From an uncultured Prevotellaceae bacterium (lineage in GTDB: Bacteria; Bacteroidota; Bacteroidia; Bacteroidales; Bacteroidaceae), in assembly GCA_902785695.1 (NCBI GenBank), contig CACZZQ010000001.1, positions 62,001 to 126,000 of the forward strand: DNA of 64,000 nucleotides, written 5' to 3'. The position numbers and the translations under genes were made by a program. Shown piece by piece: positions 28,389 through 37,936 of the stretch. The notes below the pieces were generated by a model. The model worked only from the letters and a program-made list of their open reading frames with translations, searched no databases and was not told the origin of the DNA. The first letter of the stretch is position 1; every line of letters starts with the position of its first letter.

Positions 28389-31072
28389 TACAAGACGAAA
28401 TAACTAAACGCGTACTGATTCTTGACGGTGCTATGGGAACCGTCATACAGGAGTACGGACTTAACGAACAGGATTTCAGGGGCGACCGTTTTCAGGATAT
28501 CCCTGGACAGATGAAAGGCAATAATGATGTCTTGAACCTGACGAGACCGGATGTGATTAAGGATATCTTTGAGCGTTATCTGAAGGCTGGGGCAGACATT
28601 ATCTCTACGAATACGTTTAATGCACAGCGTATTTCCCAGGCTGATTATCACCTGCAGGCTTATGCCAAGGAGATGAACTTGGCATCGGCACGCATGGCCC
28701 GCAAGTGCGCTGATGCGTTTTCCACATCGGATAAACCACGTTTTGTGGCTGGCTCCGTAGGCCCTACCAACAAGACTTGCTCCATGTCGCCAGATGTATC
28801 GGACCCTGCTCGTCGTGAGTTGACCTATGATGAGCTCTTTGAGGCTTACATGGAGCAGATGGAAGGTCTGATAGAGGGTGGGGTGGACACCATCCTGATA
28901 GAGACCATCTTTGACTCGCTGAATGCGAAGGTGGCTATTGATGCAGCCATTCATGCGCGGGAAAAGGCGGGGTGTGAGGTGCCTATCATGCTGAGTGTCA
29001 CGATCAGTGATGCGGCAGGTCGCACACTGAGTGGTCAGACGCTTGAGGCTTTCCTTGCCAGCGTATCGTCGTTCCCCATTTTTAGCATCGGTTTGAATTG
29101 CTCGTTCGGTGCCCGTCAGATGAAGCCTTACTTAAAGGAACTGGCGCGCCGTGCGCCTTATTATATCAGTGCGCATCCGAATGCAGGACTGCCTAATTCT
29201 CTGGGCTTGTATGATGAGACACCAGAGACGATGGCACCGCAGATCGCAGAATTCATCAACGAAGGACTGGTGAATATCGTGGGTGGATGCTGTGGCACTA
29301 CGCCTGCGTTTATCGAGAAATATGTGCCGTTGGCAGTTGGCAAACAGCCGCATCAGCCAGCGGAGCAGTCCACGGATATGTGGCTCAGCGGACTGGATGT
29401 ACTGAAACCTACGGCTTTCACCAACGTGGGTGAACGCTGTAACGTGGCTGGTTCACGAAAGTTCCTGCGACTGATCAAGGAAAAGAATTACGATGAGGCA
29501 CTGCAGATAGCCCGCAAACAGGTGGACGACGGTGCACTGGTCATCGATATCAACATGGATGATGGTCTGCTGGATGCAAAGGCCGAGATGGTGACCTTTC
29601 TCAACCTGATTGCCTCGGAGCCTGAGATAGCCCGTGTGCCGGTGATGATCGACTCCAGTAAATGGGAGGTCATCATGGCCGGACTGAAGTGCGTACAGGG
29701 TAAGAGCATCGTGAACAGTATCTCGCTGAAAGAGGGTGAGGAGGTCTTCCTGAGTCATGCCCGTGATGTTAAACGCATGGGTGCTGCTGTGGTGGTGATG
29801 TGTTTCGATGAACAGGGACAGGCAACCACCTACGAGCGTCGTATAGAGATAGCAGAGCGTGCCTATCGACTGCTGACAGAGAAGGTAGACTTTGCACCGC
29901 AGGATATCATCTTCGACCCTAATGTGCTGGCCATTGCAACGGGTATGGAGGAACATAATGCCTACGCTGTGGACTTCATCCGTGCTACGGAGTGGATTCG
30001 ACAGAACCTGCCAGGGGCTCATGTCAGCGGTGGTGTCAGCAACCTCTCGTTCTCGTTCCGTGGCAATAACTATCTGCGTGAGGCGATGCATGCCGTATTT
30101 CTCTATCATGCCATTCAAAAGGGTATGGACTTCGGTATCGTGAATCCCTCTACTAAAGTCACCTATGAAGAAATCCCGAAGGATCAGCTTCAATTGATTG
30201 AGGATGTAGTACTGAACCGTAGGCCAGAGTCAGCTGACCAGTTGATGGGCCTTGAAGAGGTATCATCGGCAACGGAGGAAACGGGTGAGGTGAAGAACCT
30301 CAGCCTGGAGGAACGTCTTCAAGAGGCTCTCATCAGGGGGGGCAGTGCAACGCTGGAGGCTGACCTTAAAGAAGCAATTGAAAAGTATCCGCGTGCGGTA
30401 GATATCATTGAGGGTCCGCTGATGGCAGGCATGAACGAGGTAGGTCGTCGTTTCGGCGAAGGAAAGATGTTTCTGCCGCAGGTGGTGAAGACGGCACGAA
30501 CGATGAAGCAGGCCGTAGAGATACTGCAGCCGTATATTCAAATCTCAAACCTCAAATCTCAAACCTCAAATCCCAAAGTACTCCTTGCTACCGTTAAGGG
30601 TGATGTGCATGATATCGGCAAGAATATCGTGGGGGTCATCATGGCTTGTAATGGCTATGAGGTTATTGACTTGGGTGTGATGGTGCCTGCGGAACAGATT
30701 GTAGAACGTGCCAAGGCTGAGAATGTGGATATGATTGGCCTCTCGGGATTGATCACACCTAGCTTGGAAGAGATGGTTAACGTGGCAAAGGAACTGGAGA
30801 AGGCAGGACTCAATATCCCCATTATGATTGGGGGAGCAACGACCAGCGAACTACATGTGGCATTGAAGATAGCACCTGTCTATGGCGGTCCTGTGGTTTG
30901 GCTGAAAGATGCCTCGCAGAACCCCTTGGTGGCTCAGCGACTAATGGCTGATGCTGATGTCTATTCGAAAGAACTTAATAAGGAATATGCGCACCTGCGC
31001 GAACAGTACAAGGAAGAGCAACAACAGATCCTTTCTTTGGAAGAAGCACGCAGGCGCGGAGGAAAAGTATGA
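28385..31072 (+). CDS. metH: Cobalamin-dependent methionine synthase (lacking reactivation domain)
   Basis: Transfers a methyl group from methyltetrahydrofolate to homocysteine. 895 residues: homocysteine-binding barrel (LDGAMGT, Zn ligands GLNCSFG and GGCCGTTP), pterin-binding barrel ([15 protein letters not shown]), cap helices, and B12 domain with base-off motif [11 protein letters not shown]. It stops after SLEEARRRG, where longer MetH proteins enter the SAM-dependent reactivation domain of about 300 residues, which is absent. Residues about 718-730 ([13 protein letters not shown]) between cap and B12 domains are encoded by a tandem repeat. It overlaps smpB and the HAD gene by 4 nt each. 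Confidence 0.93.
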   Translation: MIQDEITKRVLILDGAMGTVIQEYGLNEQDFRGDRFQDIPGQMKGNNDVLNLTRPDVIKDIFERYLKAGADIISTNTFNAQRISQADYHLQAYAKEMNLASARMARKCADAFSTSDKPRFVAGSVGPTNKTCSMSPDVSDPARRELTYDELFEAYMEQMEGLIEGGVDTILIETIFDSLNAKVAIDAAIHAREKAGCEVPIMLSVTISDAAGRTLSGQTLEAFLASVSSFPIFSIGLNCSFGARQMKPYLKELARRAPYYISAHPNAGLPNSLGLYDETPETMAPQIAEFINEGLVNIVGGCCGTTPAFIEKYVPLAVGKQPHQPAEQSTDMWLSGLDVLKPTAFTNVGERCNVAGSRKFLRLIKEKNYDEALQIARKQVDDGALVIDINMDDGLLDAKAEMVTFLNLIASEPEIARVPVMIDSSKWEVIMAGLKCVQGKSIVNSISLKEGEEVFLSHARDVKRMGAAVVVMCFDEQGQATTYERRIEIAERAYRLLTEKVDFAPQDIIFDPNVLAIATGMEEHNAYAVDFIRATEWIRQNLPGAHVSGGVSNLSFSFRGNNYLREAMHAVFLYHAIQKGMDFGIVNPSTKVTYEEIPKDQLQLIEDVVLNRRPESADQLMGLEEVSSATEETGEVKNLSLEERLQEALIRGGSATLEADLKEAIEKYPRAVDIIEGPLMAGMNEVGRRFGEGKMFLPQVVKTARTMKQAVEILQPYIQISNLKSQTSNPKVLLATVKGDVHDIGKNIVGVIMACNGYEVIDLGVMVPAEQIVERAKAENVDMIGLSGLITPSLEEMVNVAKELEKAGLNIPIMIGGATTSELHVALKIAPVYGGPVVWLKDASQNPLVAQRLMADADVYSKELNKEYAHLREQYKEEQQQILSLEEARRRGGKV
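30540..30573 (+). repeat. 14-bp (double-heptad) tandem repeat inside metH
   Basis: Unit AAATCTCAAACCTC occurs at 30540-30553 and 30554-30567 with a partial third copy. It lies in the linker between the cap and B12-binding domains and keeps the frame open. Confidence 0.8.
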
Positions 31073-31689
31073 TACGAAATATTATTTTTGATCTTGGCGG
31101 TGTGGTGCTCACACTCGACCAATCGCAGTCGGTTCGTCGATTTGAAGCCTTAGGCTTAAAAGATGCAGAACAGCGACTGAATGCCTATACGCAAGAGGGC
31201 ATCTTTGGAGACTTGGAAGGTGGTAAGATTGATGCCGAGACCTTTCGTCAGGAGTTTGGTAAACTGACGGGACGTGAGGCAACACACGAGGAGTGTGCCT
31301 TTGCTTGGCAGGGCTATGCCAAGGAGTTGCCGCAACGTAATCTCGATGCACTGATACGTTTGCGTGAAGAGGGCTATCGGCTGATTCTGCTCTCAAACAC
31401 CAATCCTTATATGATGGAATGGGTGAACTCCACGGAGTTCGATGGCCGCGGACATAGCGTAGGCTATTATTTTGACGCGATGTATCTGAGTTATGAGATG
31501 AAGCTGATGAAGCCTTCGCAGGAGATTTTTCATCGTGTGTTGATGGCTGAGCAGGTGCCACCATCGGAGTGTCTGTTTATTGACGACGGACCTCGCAACG
31601 TGGCTGCTGCCAGTCAGATAGGTATACGTACCTATTGTCCTGAGAATGGTGCCGATTGGACACAAAAGATTTACGAATATCTAAAATGA
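31069..31689 (+). CDS. HAD-superfamily hydrolase (subfamily IA)
   Basis: 206-residue phosphatase-like protein. Motif I is IIFDLGGVVL, where the usual second Asp of DxD is Gly, as in many Bacteroidota HAD proteins; motif II LILLSNTNP; motif III MKLMKPSQEIF (Lys); motif IV FIDDGPRNV. A four-helix cap lies between motifs I and II (about 15-85). Substrate unknown. Overlaps metH and the GHL10 gene by 4 nt each, so it is co-translated with them. Confidence 0.85.
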   Translation: MIRNIIFDLGGVVLTLDQSQSVRRFEALGLKDAEQRLNAYTQEGIFGDLEGGKIDAETFRQEFGKLTGREATHEECAFAWQGYAKELPQRNLDALIRLREEGYRLILLSNTNPYMMEWVNSTEFDGRGHSVGYYFDAMYLSYEMKLMKPSQEIFHRVLMAEQVPPSECLFIDDGPRNVAAASQIGIRTYCPENGADWTQKIYEYLK

Positions 31690-33143
31690 GAAAACTGTTT
31701 CTACTACTGGTTTTATTGCTGACTATAAACGTCAGCGCGCAGCAAAAGAGGGAGTTCCGTGGTGCATGGATCCAATGTGTCAACGGACAGTTCCAGGGAA
31801 TGGGCACACAGAAGATGCAGCAGACACTGGCATATCAGCTCGATGAGTTGCAGAAAGACGGTGTTAATGCCATCATTTTTCAGGTTCGTCCAGAGTGTGA
31901 CGCCCTTTATGAGAGTCGGTTGGAGCCCTGGAGTCGTTTCCTGACGGGACAGCAGGGTAAGGCTCCGTCGCCGTATTGGGATCCTCTGCAGTGGATGATA
32001 GAACAGTGTCATAAGCGCGGCATGGAGCTTCATGCGTGGATTAACCCGTATCGTGCCAAGACCAAGGGCACTACGGAACTGGCTGTTAATCATATCGCCG
32101 TGAAGCATCCAGAACTCTGTTTCGATTATGACGGTTTGACAATCCTGAATCCAGCCTATAAGGAGAATCGTGATTTCATCTGTAAGGTGGCAAAGGATAT
32201 TGTCACACGCTATGATGTCGATGGCATCCACATGGATGACTACTTCTATCCATATCCTGTGGCAGGTGTCGCTATTCCTGATGAGGCTATCTATCGGCTG
32301 TATGGTAAGGGCTTCCGTAACATTGGTGACTGGAGACGAAACAATGTGAATCTCTTCATCAAGCAGTTCTATGAGACTGTACATATTGCAAAACCTTGGG
32401 TGAAGGTAGGTATCTCTCCATTCGGCATCTATCGTAATAGAAAGAGTGATGCTAACGGCAGTCATACCAATGGTCTTCAGAACTACGATGATCTTTATGC
32501 CGATGTCCTTCTGTGGGTGAATCAGGGGTGGCTCGACTATTGTGTGCCGCAGGTGTATTGGGAAATAGGCAATAAGGCAGCTGACTACGACACACTGATT
32601 CGTTGGTGGAATGATTATGCAGGTGCACGTCCGTTGTTTATCGGTGAGGATATAGAACGTACCGTAAAGTTCAGCCAGCAGGAGCAAAAGCGCAGGCTGA
32701 GTCAGCAGATGCAGAATGTGAAAGGTACTGTACTCTGGTATGCCAAGGCTGCAGTCGACAATATCGGCAATTACGGAAAAGTTTTGCGTCGTAATTATTG
32801 GCGTTATCCGGCCTTACAACCTGAGATGCCATTCATTGACAATACGAAACCTGGTAAGCCGCGTAAGGTAAAACCTGTTTGGACAAGTGATGGCTATATC
32901 CTGTTCTGGACAGCTCCAAAGAGTAAGAAATGGAATGATGAGGCTACGAAATATGCCGTCTATCGTTTTGCAAAGGGTGAGAAGGTGAATATCGAAGATC
33001 CCTCAAAGTTGGTCGCCGTGACCTCAGACACATATTTAAAACTTCCTTATCAGGATGGACGTACGAAGTTCTACTATGTAGTGACTGCTTTGAATCGTTT
33101 GCAGAATGAGAGTAGGCCGGTCAAGAAGACTGTGAAACTATAA
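31686..33143 (+). CDS. GHL10/DUF187 family glycoside hydrolase-like lipoprotein or secreted protein
   Basis: About 485 residues with a signal peptide (MRKLFLLLVLLLTINVSAQ). The TIM-barrel GHL10 region begins REFRGAWIQCVNGQF and continues FQVRPECDALY, LHAWINPYRA, DVDGIHMDDYFYPYP (acidic pair likely catalytic), VKVGISPFGIYR and LDYCVPQVYWE. A fibronectin-III-like domain closes the protein (about 385-485). Family members are suspected to act on glycans or peptidoglycan; no substrate is proven here. ATG 31686 is chosen over upstream in-frame 31656 because it opens on the signal peptide and makes a 4-nt ATGA overlap with the HAD gene. Confidence 0.85.
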   Translation: MRKLFLLLVLLLTINVSAQQKREFRGAWIQCVNGQFQGMGTQKMQQTLAYQLDELQKDGVNAIIFQVRPECDALYESRLEPWSRFLTGQQGKAPSPYWDPLQWMIEQCHKRGMELHAWINPYRAKTKGTTELAVNHIAVKHPELCFDYDGLTILNPAYKENRDFICKVAKDIVTRYDVDGIHMDDYFYPYPVAGVAIPDEAIYRLYGKGFRNIGDWRRNNVNLFIKQFYETVHIAKPWVKVGISPFGIYRNRKSDANGSHTNGLQNYDDLYADVLLWVNQGWLDYCVPQVYWEIGNKAADYDTLIRWWNDYAGARPLFIGEDIERTVKFSQQEQKRRLSQQMQNVKGTVLWYAKAAVDNIGNYGKVLRRNYWRYPALQPEMPFIDNTKPGKPRKVKPVWTSDGYILFWTAPKSKKWNDEATKYAVYRFAKGEKVNIEDPSKLVAVTSDTYLKLPYQDGRTKFYYVVTALNRLQNESRPVKKTVKL

Positions 33144-33168
33144 TCTTTTTAAACATTAACAAAGTAGA

Positions 33169-33194
33169 AACCCTGCCTCGTAAGAGACAGGGTT
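33169..33194. terminator. Bidirectional intrinsic terminator
   Basis: Stem AACCCTG-C-CTC / GAG-A-CAGGGTT with GTAA loop, one internal mismatch. T-rich sequence on both sides serves the rightward GHL10 gene and the leftward rpmA gene, which converge here. Confidence 0.75.
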
Positions 33195-33233
33195 CTATTG
33201 TTTGTTTGGAATAAGTTTTTTTTGTTTGTAAGT

Positions 33234-33500
33234 TTATGCTTCAGCAGCCTCGGGGATAACTGAAACGACGCTCTTGTTGAACTTGCCCTTGTGGAAGTTC
33301 ACGGTGCCATCAATGAGAGCATAGAGCGTATCGTCTTTACCAATAGCTACGCCATTACCGGGGTTGTGCTTTGTACCACGCTGGCGAACAATGATGTTGC
33401 CGGCTAAACACTTCTGACCACCCCAGATCTTAACGCCAAGTCGCTGGGCTGCACTTTCGCGGCCGTTCTTAGAACTACCTACACCTTTCTTATGTGCCAT
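33234..33500 (-). CDS. rpmA: 50S ribosomal protein bL27
   Basis: 88 residues, starting [20 protein letters not shown], the universal L27 N-terminus that reaches the peptidyl transferase centre; no N-terminal extension needing cleavage as in Firmicutes. [17 protein letters not shown] is diagnostic. It lies 14 bp after rplU on the same strand. Confidence 0.97.
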   Translation of the reverse strand: MAHKKGVGSSKNGRESAAQRLGVKIWGGQKCLAGNIIVRQRGTKHNPGNGVAIGKDDTLYALIDGTVNFHKGKFNKSVVSVIPEAAEA

Positions 33501-33514
33501 ACTGCTGTTCCTCC

Positions 33515-33832
33515 TTAAGCGATTACTTGTTTAACTTCTACCTGAGTGAACTGCTCACGATGACCGTTGCGCTTGCGAGAGTCCTTGCGACGCTTCATCT
33601 TGAAGACAATCACCTTGTCACCCTTTACGAGGGGGTTCACTACTTCTACTACTACCTTTGCACCTTCTACGGTGGGTGCGCCAACCTTGACAGCGCCGTC
33701 GGCATCTACGAGCAGCACTTTGTCAAACTCAACAGTCTTGCCTGCCTCCACGTCCTTGATGTGGTGCACGAAGAGCTTTTTGCCCTGCTCGGCCTTGAAC
33801 TGCTGACCCTGAATTTCTACAATTGCGTACAT
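33515..33832 (-). CDS. rplU: 50S ribosomal protein bL21
   Basis: 105 residues; [20 protein letters not shown] and the C-terminal basic [20 protein letters not shown] are diagnostic of L21. Promoter -7 element at 33922-33929 leaves an 80-nt leader with complementary segments that could form a pseudoknot (33851-33908), a plausible autoregulatory leader. Confidence 0.96.
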   Translation of the reverse strand: MYAIVEIQGQQFKAEQGKKLFVHHIKDVEAGKTVEFDKVLLVDADGAVKVGAPTVEGAKVVVEVVNPLVKGDKVIVFKMKRRKDSRKRNGHREQFTQVEVKQVIA

Positions 33833-33850
33833 TTAATTTTGTTTGTAAAT

Positions 33851-33908
33851 AGGGTTTTTTCCGTAAGGCGGTGCACGTCCGTACACACTTAACCCTGCCT
33901 CCACGGAC
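33851..33908 (-). promoter_or_regulatory. Structured leader of rplU-rpmA (candidate pseudoknot)
   Basis: Reading the minus-strand RNA 5' to 3': GUCCGU (33908-33903), AGGGUU (33896-33891), ACGGAC (33882-33877), AACCCU (33856-33851). The first pairs with the third and the second with the fourth, six base pairs each, an interleaved H-type arrangement. A small CCG/CGG hairpin fits between the last two segments. Structure is inferred from complementarity only. Confidence 0.45.
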
Positions 33909-33921
33909 TCATTTCGGGGTG

Positions 33922-33929
33922 CAAAGGTA
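33922..33929 (-). promoter_or_regulatory. -7 element of rplU-rpmA
   Basis: Minus strand TACCTTTG followed by CACC. No good TTTG -33 element at the expected distance. Confidence 0.55.
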
Positions 33930-34006
33930 CTAATTTTCTATAACATAGAACCTCGCCAACCCGTTATTCAGTAAAACTTTTATATTTTTTTAACTACGGA
34001 TGAAGT

Positions 34007-34834
34007 TTAGAGTCCTGCTTTTTCCAGTTCTACAGCCATCTCTTGCTGCAACTCGCGGGCTTTGTTGCCTGCCACCTCTGCGAAATGGTCATCGTTGCAA
34101 GCGTAGATGATGCCACGACTGGAGTTGACCAGCAGGCCGCAGTCTTTATTCATACCGTACTTGCAGACTTCTTGCAGACTGCCACCTTGAGCACCTATGC
34201 CTGGTACCAGCAGGAAGTGGTTGGGAGCTACCTTGCGGATATCCTCGAACATCTGGCCCTGAGTGGCACCGACAACATACATCATATTTTCACTATTGCC
34301 CCATTCCTGACTCTTCTTCAGTACCTTTTCAAACAGGCGCTCACCCTGTGCATTTTCCATCAACTGGAAGTCGTATGAACCCTTGTTTGAAGTCAAAGCC
34401 AAGAGAATGACCCATTTGCCTTCGTACTGCAGGAAGGGTGTCACAGAATCCTCACCCATATAGGGGGCTACGGTCAGTGCGTCAATGTTGTACTCTTCGA
34501 AGAATGTACGGGCATACATCTGACTGGTGTTACCAATATCACCACGTTTGGCATCTGCAATAATCAGATGGTTGGGATGGTTCTCCTTGATATACTCGCA
34601 GGTTTTTACAAATGCCTCCATACCTTTGATGCCGTATGCCTCATAGAAGGCCAGGTTAGGCTTGTAGGCCACACAATAGGGGGCTGTGGCATCAATGATG
34701 GCTTTGTTGAACTCGAAGATGGGATCATGCAAATCAAAGACGCACTGTGGCATCTTCTTGGGATCTGTATCGAGGCCTACGCAGAGAAAGCTGCGCTTTT
34801 GCTTAATTTGCTGGATTAATTCTTGACGTGTCAT
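34007..34834 (-). CDS. pyrF: Orotidine-5'-phosphate decarboxylase
   Basis: Last step of UMP synthesis. 275 residues, the longer PyrF subgroup. [14 protein letters not shown], the catalytic [17 protein letters not shown] (Asp-Lys-x-x-Asp) and [12 protein letters not shown] (phosphate loop) are present. It lies 46 bp downstream of prfA on the same strand, a pairing common in Bacteroidales. Confidence 0.93.
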   Translation of the reverse strand: MTRQELIQQIKQKRSFLCVGLDTDPKKMPQCVFDLHDPIFEFNKAIIDATAPYCVAYKPNLAFYEAYGIKGMEAFVKTCEYIKENHPNHLIIADAKRGDIGNTSQMYARTFFEEYNIDALTVAPYMGEDSVTPFLQYEGKWVILLALTSNKGSYDFQLMENAQGERLFEKVLKKSQEWGNSENMMYVVGATQGQMFEDIRKVAPNHFLLVPGIGAQGGSLQEVCKYGMNKDCGLLVNSSRGIIYACNDDHFAEVAGNKARELQQEMAVELEKAGL

Positions 34835-34880
34835 TGCTTTCCTTTGTTTTGTTTGTGCTATATTACAGCAACATACTTGA

Positions 34881-35996
34881 CTATAATTCGTTTTCTTTCA
34901 TGCGCTCGGCGTTCTCGGCCACCGTGAGGGCATCAATCATAGCTTGGATATCGCCACCGAGGAATCCTTGCAAGTCGTGGGTGGTATAGCCGATTCGGTG
35001 ATCGGTTACGCGTCCCTGAGGGAAGTTGTAGGTGCGAATCTTTGCCGAGCGGTCACCAGTTGACACCAGCGTCTTGCGACGGCTGGCAATATCATCCATG
35101 TATTTCTGGTGCTCCTTATCATATATAAAAGTGTACAGGCGCGAGAGAGCACGCTCCTTGTTCTTGGGCTGGTCACGCGTTTCAGTACATTCGATAAGGA
35201 TTTCCTCCGTCTCGCCAGTATTGGGGTTCTTCCACATATAGCGCAGACGTACACCGGATTCCACCTTGTTCACGTTCTGACCACCGGCACCCGATGAACG
35301 GAAGGTATCCCATTTAATCTCACCTTCATTGATGTGTACCTCAAACTTGTCGGCTTCTGGCAATACGGCAACGGTAGCTGCAGATGTGTGCATACGTCCC
35401 TGGGTCTCGGTGGCAGGCACACGCTGTACACGATGAACGCCTGATTCATATTTCAACGTGCCATAGACATCGGCACCGCTCACGGCAAAGTCAATCTCCT
35501 TGTAGCCACCTACAGCACCCTCACTGACGCTGGTTACGGAGAGGTTCCAACCTTTTGAATCGCAGAAACTCTTGTACATCTTAAACAGGTCGCCGGCAAA
35601 CAGACAAGCCTCGTCACCACCTGTTCCTGCACGAATCTCCATCTGCACGTTCTTAGCATCCTCAGGGTCTTTCGGAATCAGGGCAATCTTAATCTCCTCT
35701 TCGAGTTTGGGCTGCAACTCTTCGTTGATGGACAGTTCCTCGCGAGCCATCTCCTTCATCTCTGGATCATCCTCGTTGGCAAGGATATCCTTGGCCTCCT
35801 TGATGCTGTTCAGACAGTTGATATATCGCTTACGGGCATCCATGATATCGCCCAGATCTTTGTATTCCTTCGTCAGTTTCACGAAGCGGTTCTGGTCAGC
35901 TATCACATCAGGGTCGGTAATCAGGGTTGACACCTCCTCAAAGCGACTCTCAAGTCCGTCAAGTTTCTGTAAAATGCTGTTTGTTGTTTCTGCCAT
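34881..35996 (-). CDS. prfA: Peptide chain release factor 1
   Basis: Recognises UAA/UAG and triggers peptide release. 371 residues. The codon-recognition motif P-A-T is in [12 protein letters not shown] and the catalytic GGQ in [16 protein letters not shown]-terminal coiled-coil domain 1 and the C-terminal [16 protein letters not shown] are normal. Promoter -7 element at 36023-36030. Confidence 0.96.
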   Translation of the reverse strand: MAETTNSILQKLDGLESRFEEVSTLITDPDVIADQNRFVKLTKEYKDLGDIMDARKRYINCLNSIKEAKDILANEDDPEMKEMAREELSINEELQPKLEEEIKIALIPKDPEDAKNVQMEIRAGTGGDEACLFAGDLFKMYKSFCDSKGWNLSVTSVSEGAVGGYKEIDFAVSGADVYGTLKYESGVHRVQRVPATETQGRMHTSAATVAVLPEADKFEVHINEGEIKWDTFRSSGAGGQNVNKVESGVRLRYMWKNPNTGETEEILIECTETRDQPKNKERALSRLYTFIYDKEHQKYMDDIASRRKTLVSTGDRSAKIRTYNFPQGRVTDHRIGYTTHDLQGFLGGDIQAMIDALTVAENAERMKENEL

Positions 35997-36022
35997 AAAT
36001 GTCGTTAATCATAATTTGGGTG

Positions 36023-36030
36023 CAAAAGTA
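36023..36030 (-). promoter_or_regulatory. -7 element of prfA-pyrF
   Basis: Minus strand TACTTTTG followed by CACCC, 27 bp before the prfA ATG. Divergent from the fmt promoter. Confidence 0.55.
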
Positions 36031-36074
36031 CAAAAAATAATTGACTTAGAGGGTATATAATGGATTTTTTTGAG

Positions 36075-36082
36075 TACTTTTG
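36075..36082 (+). promoter_or_regulatory. -7 element of fmt
   Basis: TACTTTTG followed by CACAC, 16 bp before the fmt ATG at 36098. Confidence 0.55.
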
Positions 36083-36097
36083 CACACAGTAAACGAT

Positions 36098-37087
36098 ATG
36101 GAAATGCAAAAACAAGACCTTAGAATCATTTTTATGGGCACTCCGGAGTTTGCCGTTGAGACCCTGAAATCATTGATAGAGAATGCGTACAACGTGGTGG
36201 CTGTGGTGACTCAGCCTGACAAGCCCGTGGGACGCCATGGGTCGGTGCTCCAGCCATCGCCCGTTAAACAGTATGCTTTGGAACATGGATTACCCGTACT
36301 GCAGCCGGAGAAGATGAAGGACCCTGCGTTTGTCGAGACGCTGCGCTCGTATGATGCGAATCTACAGGTGGTTGTGGCTTTCCGTATGTTACCGGAAGTG
36401 GTGTGGGCTATGCCGGAGTATGGTACTTTTAATGTACATGCCGCTTTGCTTCCCCAGTATCGTGGTGCGGCTCCTATCAACTGGGCTGTCATCAATGGTG
36501 AGACGGAGACTGGTGTAACAACCTTCTTCCTGGATCATGATATCGATACAGGACGTATCATAGAACAGATGCGATTCCCTATCCCCGATGAGGCTGACGT
36601 GGAGTATGTGTATGACGGGTTGATGCATCTGGGTGCAAAGATTTGTATGAGCACATTAGAGAAGATTGTATCAGCAAATGGTCACCCTGTTTCTATAGCA
36701 CAGGATGATTCTTCACTCTTCACTCTTCACTCTTCACTTAAACATGCACCAAAGATATTCAAGGAGACTTGTCAGATAAACTGGCATCAGCCAGCGAAAA
36801 GTGTGTATGATTTCGTTCGCGGACTCTCACCCTATCCGGGCGCTTGGACTTCCTTAAAGGATGAAAAGGGTGCAGAGACGGTGCTGAAGATATTCCGTAC
36901 TACCAAGACCGATATGAAAGTTGACGGTAGGGTAGGTGAGCTACTGGTAGACAAGAAGCATCTCTATGTGGCATGTGCTGATGCGTGGCTTCAGATAGAT
37001 GAACTGCAGTTGGCTGGTAAGAAGCGTATGGATGCACAGGCTTTCTTGAATGGAATGAAAGATATTGAAAATTATTCTGTCGTTTGA
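36098..37087 (+). CDS. fmt: Methionyl-tRNA formyltransferase
   Basis: Formylates initiator Met-tRNA. About 329 residues. LRIIFMGTPEFAVETL, the catalytic NVHAALLPQYRGAAPINWAV (Asn, His) and TGVTTFFLDHDIDTG (Asp) are intact; the C-terminal tRNA-binding domain begins near DFVRGLSPYPGAW. Residues around 205-214 (SLFTLHSSL) are encoded by four CTTCACT heptads in the linker between the domains. ATG 36098 is chosen because the upstream in-frame TTG at 36080 lies in the -7 element. Confidence 0.94.
   Translation: MEMQKQDLRIIFMGTPEFAVETLKSLIENAYNVVAVVTQPDKPVGRHGSVLQPSPVKQYALEHGLPVLQPEKMKDPAFVETLRSYDANLQVVVAFRMLPEVVWAMPEYGTFNVHAALLPQYRGAAPINWAVINGETETGVTTFFLDHDIDTGRIIEQMRFPIPDEADVEYVYDGLMHLGAKICMSTLEKIVSANGHPVSIAQDDSSLFTLHSSLKHAPKIFKETCQINWHQPAKSVYDFVRGLSPYPGAWTSLKDEKGAETVLKIFRTTKTDMKVDGRVGELLVDKKHLYVACADAWLQIDELQLAGKKRMDAQAFLNGMKDIENYSVV
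36711..36738 (+). repeat. Heptad tandem repeat inside fmt
   Basis: Four perfect copies of CTTCACT encoding a Ser/Leu/Thr/Phe/His-rich linker. No stop arises in this orientation. Confidence 0.85.
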
Positions 37088-37110
37088 TATAATATTCTGC
37101 AAGGCATTAC

Positions 37111-37126
37111 GTTACATTAATGTAAC
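37111..37126. promoter_or_regulatory. Perfect 16-bp palindrome
   Basis: GTTACATTAATGTAAC is a perfect dyad 14 bp before the 39-residue ORF. It resembles a dimeric transcription factor operator; as RNA it could form at best a weak short hairpin, and no T-tract follows, so a terminator is unlikely. Confidence 0.5.
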
Positions 37127-37140
37127 AACTTAAAAAATAG

Positions 37141-37260
37141 ATGCCTATGCAAATATTTACTTACGAAGAAATGAATCCGAGTGAGAAGACACTGAAATTG
37201 ATAAAGGAAATAGCTCATACCTATCGGGTAGTCAATCAGCAGGCATTCTGTCTCAATTAG
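37141..37260 (+). CDS. Small hypothetical protein, 39 residues
   Basis: ATG at 37141 or in-frame 37147, stop TAG at 37258-37260. The peptide begins MPMQIFTYEEMNPSEKTLKL and ends RVVNQQAFCLN; it has a polar N-terminus and an amphipathic helix (LKLIKEIAHTYRV). It fits the space between fmt and rpe with an A-rich upstream region (TTAAAAAATAG) typical of Bacteroidota starts. No function is recognised; I believe similar small ORFs exist in relatives but could not check. Confidence 0.55.
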   Translation: MPMQIFTYEEMNPSEKTLKLIKEIAHTYRVVNQQAFCLN

Positions 37261-37278
37261 TAAAAAAGAAAAGGAATC

Positions 37279-37926
37279 ATGACTTTAGTTTCACCATCAT
37301 TATTGGCGGCCGACTTTCTTCATCTCGACCACGACATTCAAATGATTAACCGTTCTGAGGCCGATTGGCTTCATCTGGACGTGATGGATGGTTCGTTTGT
37401 GCCAAATATCTCGTTTGGCTTCCCCGTTCTTGAGGCTGTGGCAAAGATTTGCCAGAAACCACTTGACGTGCATTATATGATAGAGAAACCTGAGCGCTAT
37501 ATTCAGCAGACGGCAAAGCTTGGTGCGATGATGATGAACGTGCACCAAGAGGCTTGTTTGCATCTGCATCGTACTATTCAGGAAATCCATCAAGCTGGTA
37601 TGAAGGCTGGTGTGACACTGAATCCCGCTACGCCTGTCAGTGTGCTTGAGGATGTGATAGGCGATGTGGATATGGTGTTGCTGATGAGTGTGAATCCAGG
37701 ATTTGGCGGTCAGAAGTTCATCGAGAACACCATACAAAAAGTGCAGCGTCTTCGTCAACTGATAGATCAGTCAGGAAGTCGTGCACTGATAGAGGTTGAT
37801 GGGGGTGTTCAGGGTGAGACAGCTCCGCGCCTTGTCACTGCTGGAGTTGACGTGCTTGTTAGCGGCAGCTATGTGTTTAAGGCAGAAAACCCTGAAGCCG
37901 TTATCCGCAGTCTAAAGGAACTTTAA
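37279..37926 (+). CDS. rpe: Ribulose-phosphate 3-epimerase
   Basis: Pentose phosphate enzyme interconverting ribulose-5-P and xylulose-5-P. 215 residues. SPSLLAADFLHL, LHLDVMDGSFVPNISFG (metal Asp/His set), DVHYMIEKP, MSVNPGFGGQKFI and IEVDGGVQ are all present. The stop is 10 bp from that of the convergent ECF sigma gene. Confidence 0.95.
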   Translation: MTLVSPSLLAADFLHLDHDIQMINRSEADWLHLDVMDGSFVPNISFGFPVLEAVAKICQKPLDVHYMIEKPERYIQQTAKLGAMMMNVHQEACLHLHRTIQEIHQAGMKAGVTLNPATPVSVLEDVIGDVDMVLLMSVNPGFGGQKFIENTIQKVQRLRQLIDQSGSRALIEVDGGVQGETAPRLVTAGVDVLVSGSYVFKAENPEAVIRSLKEL

Positions 37927-37936
37927 TCTCCGTTGT

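Noticed and set aside
29453..30193. 246-residue minus-strand frame within metH
   Set aside because: Lies opposite well-conserved MetH motifs and has no family resemblance; it reflects codon bias.
31713..32687. 324-residue minus-strand frame within the GHL10 gene
   Set aside because: Antisense shadow; no promoter, no motif.
33169..33194. tRNA or small RNA between the GHL10 gene and rpmA
   Set aside because: Only one short hairpin flanked by T-rich sequence; fits a shared terminator.
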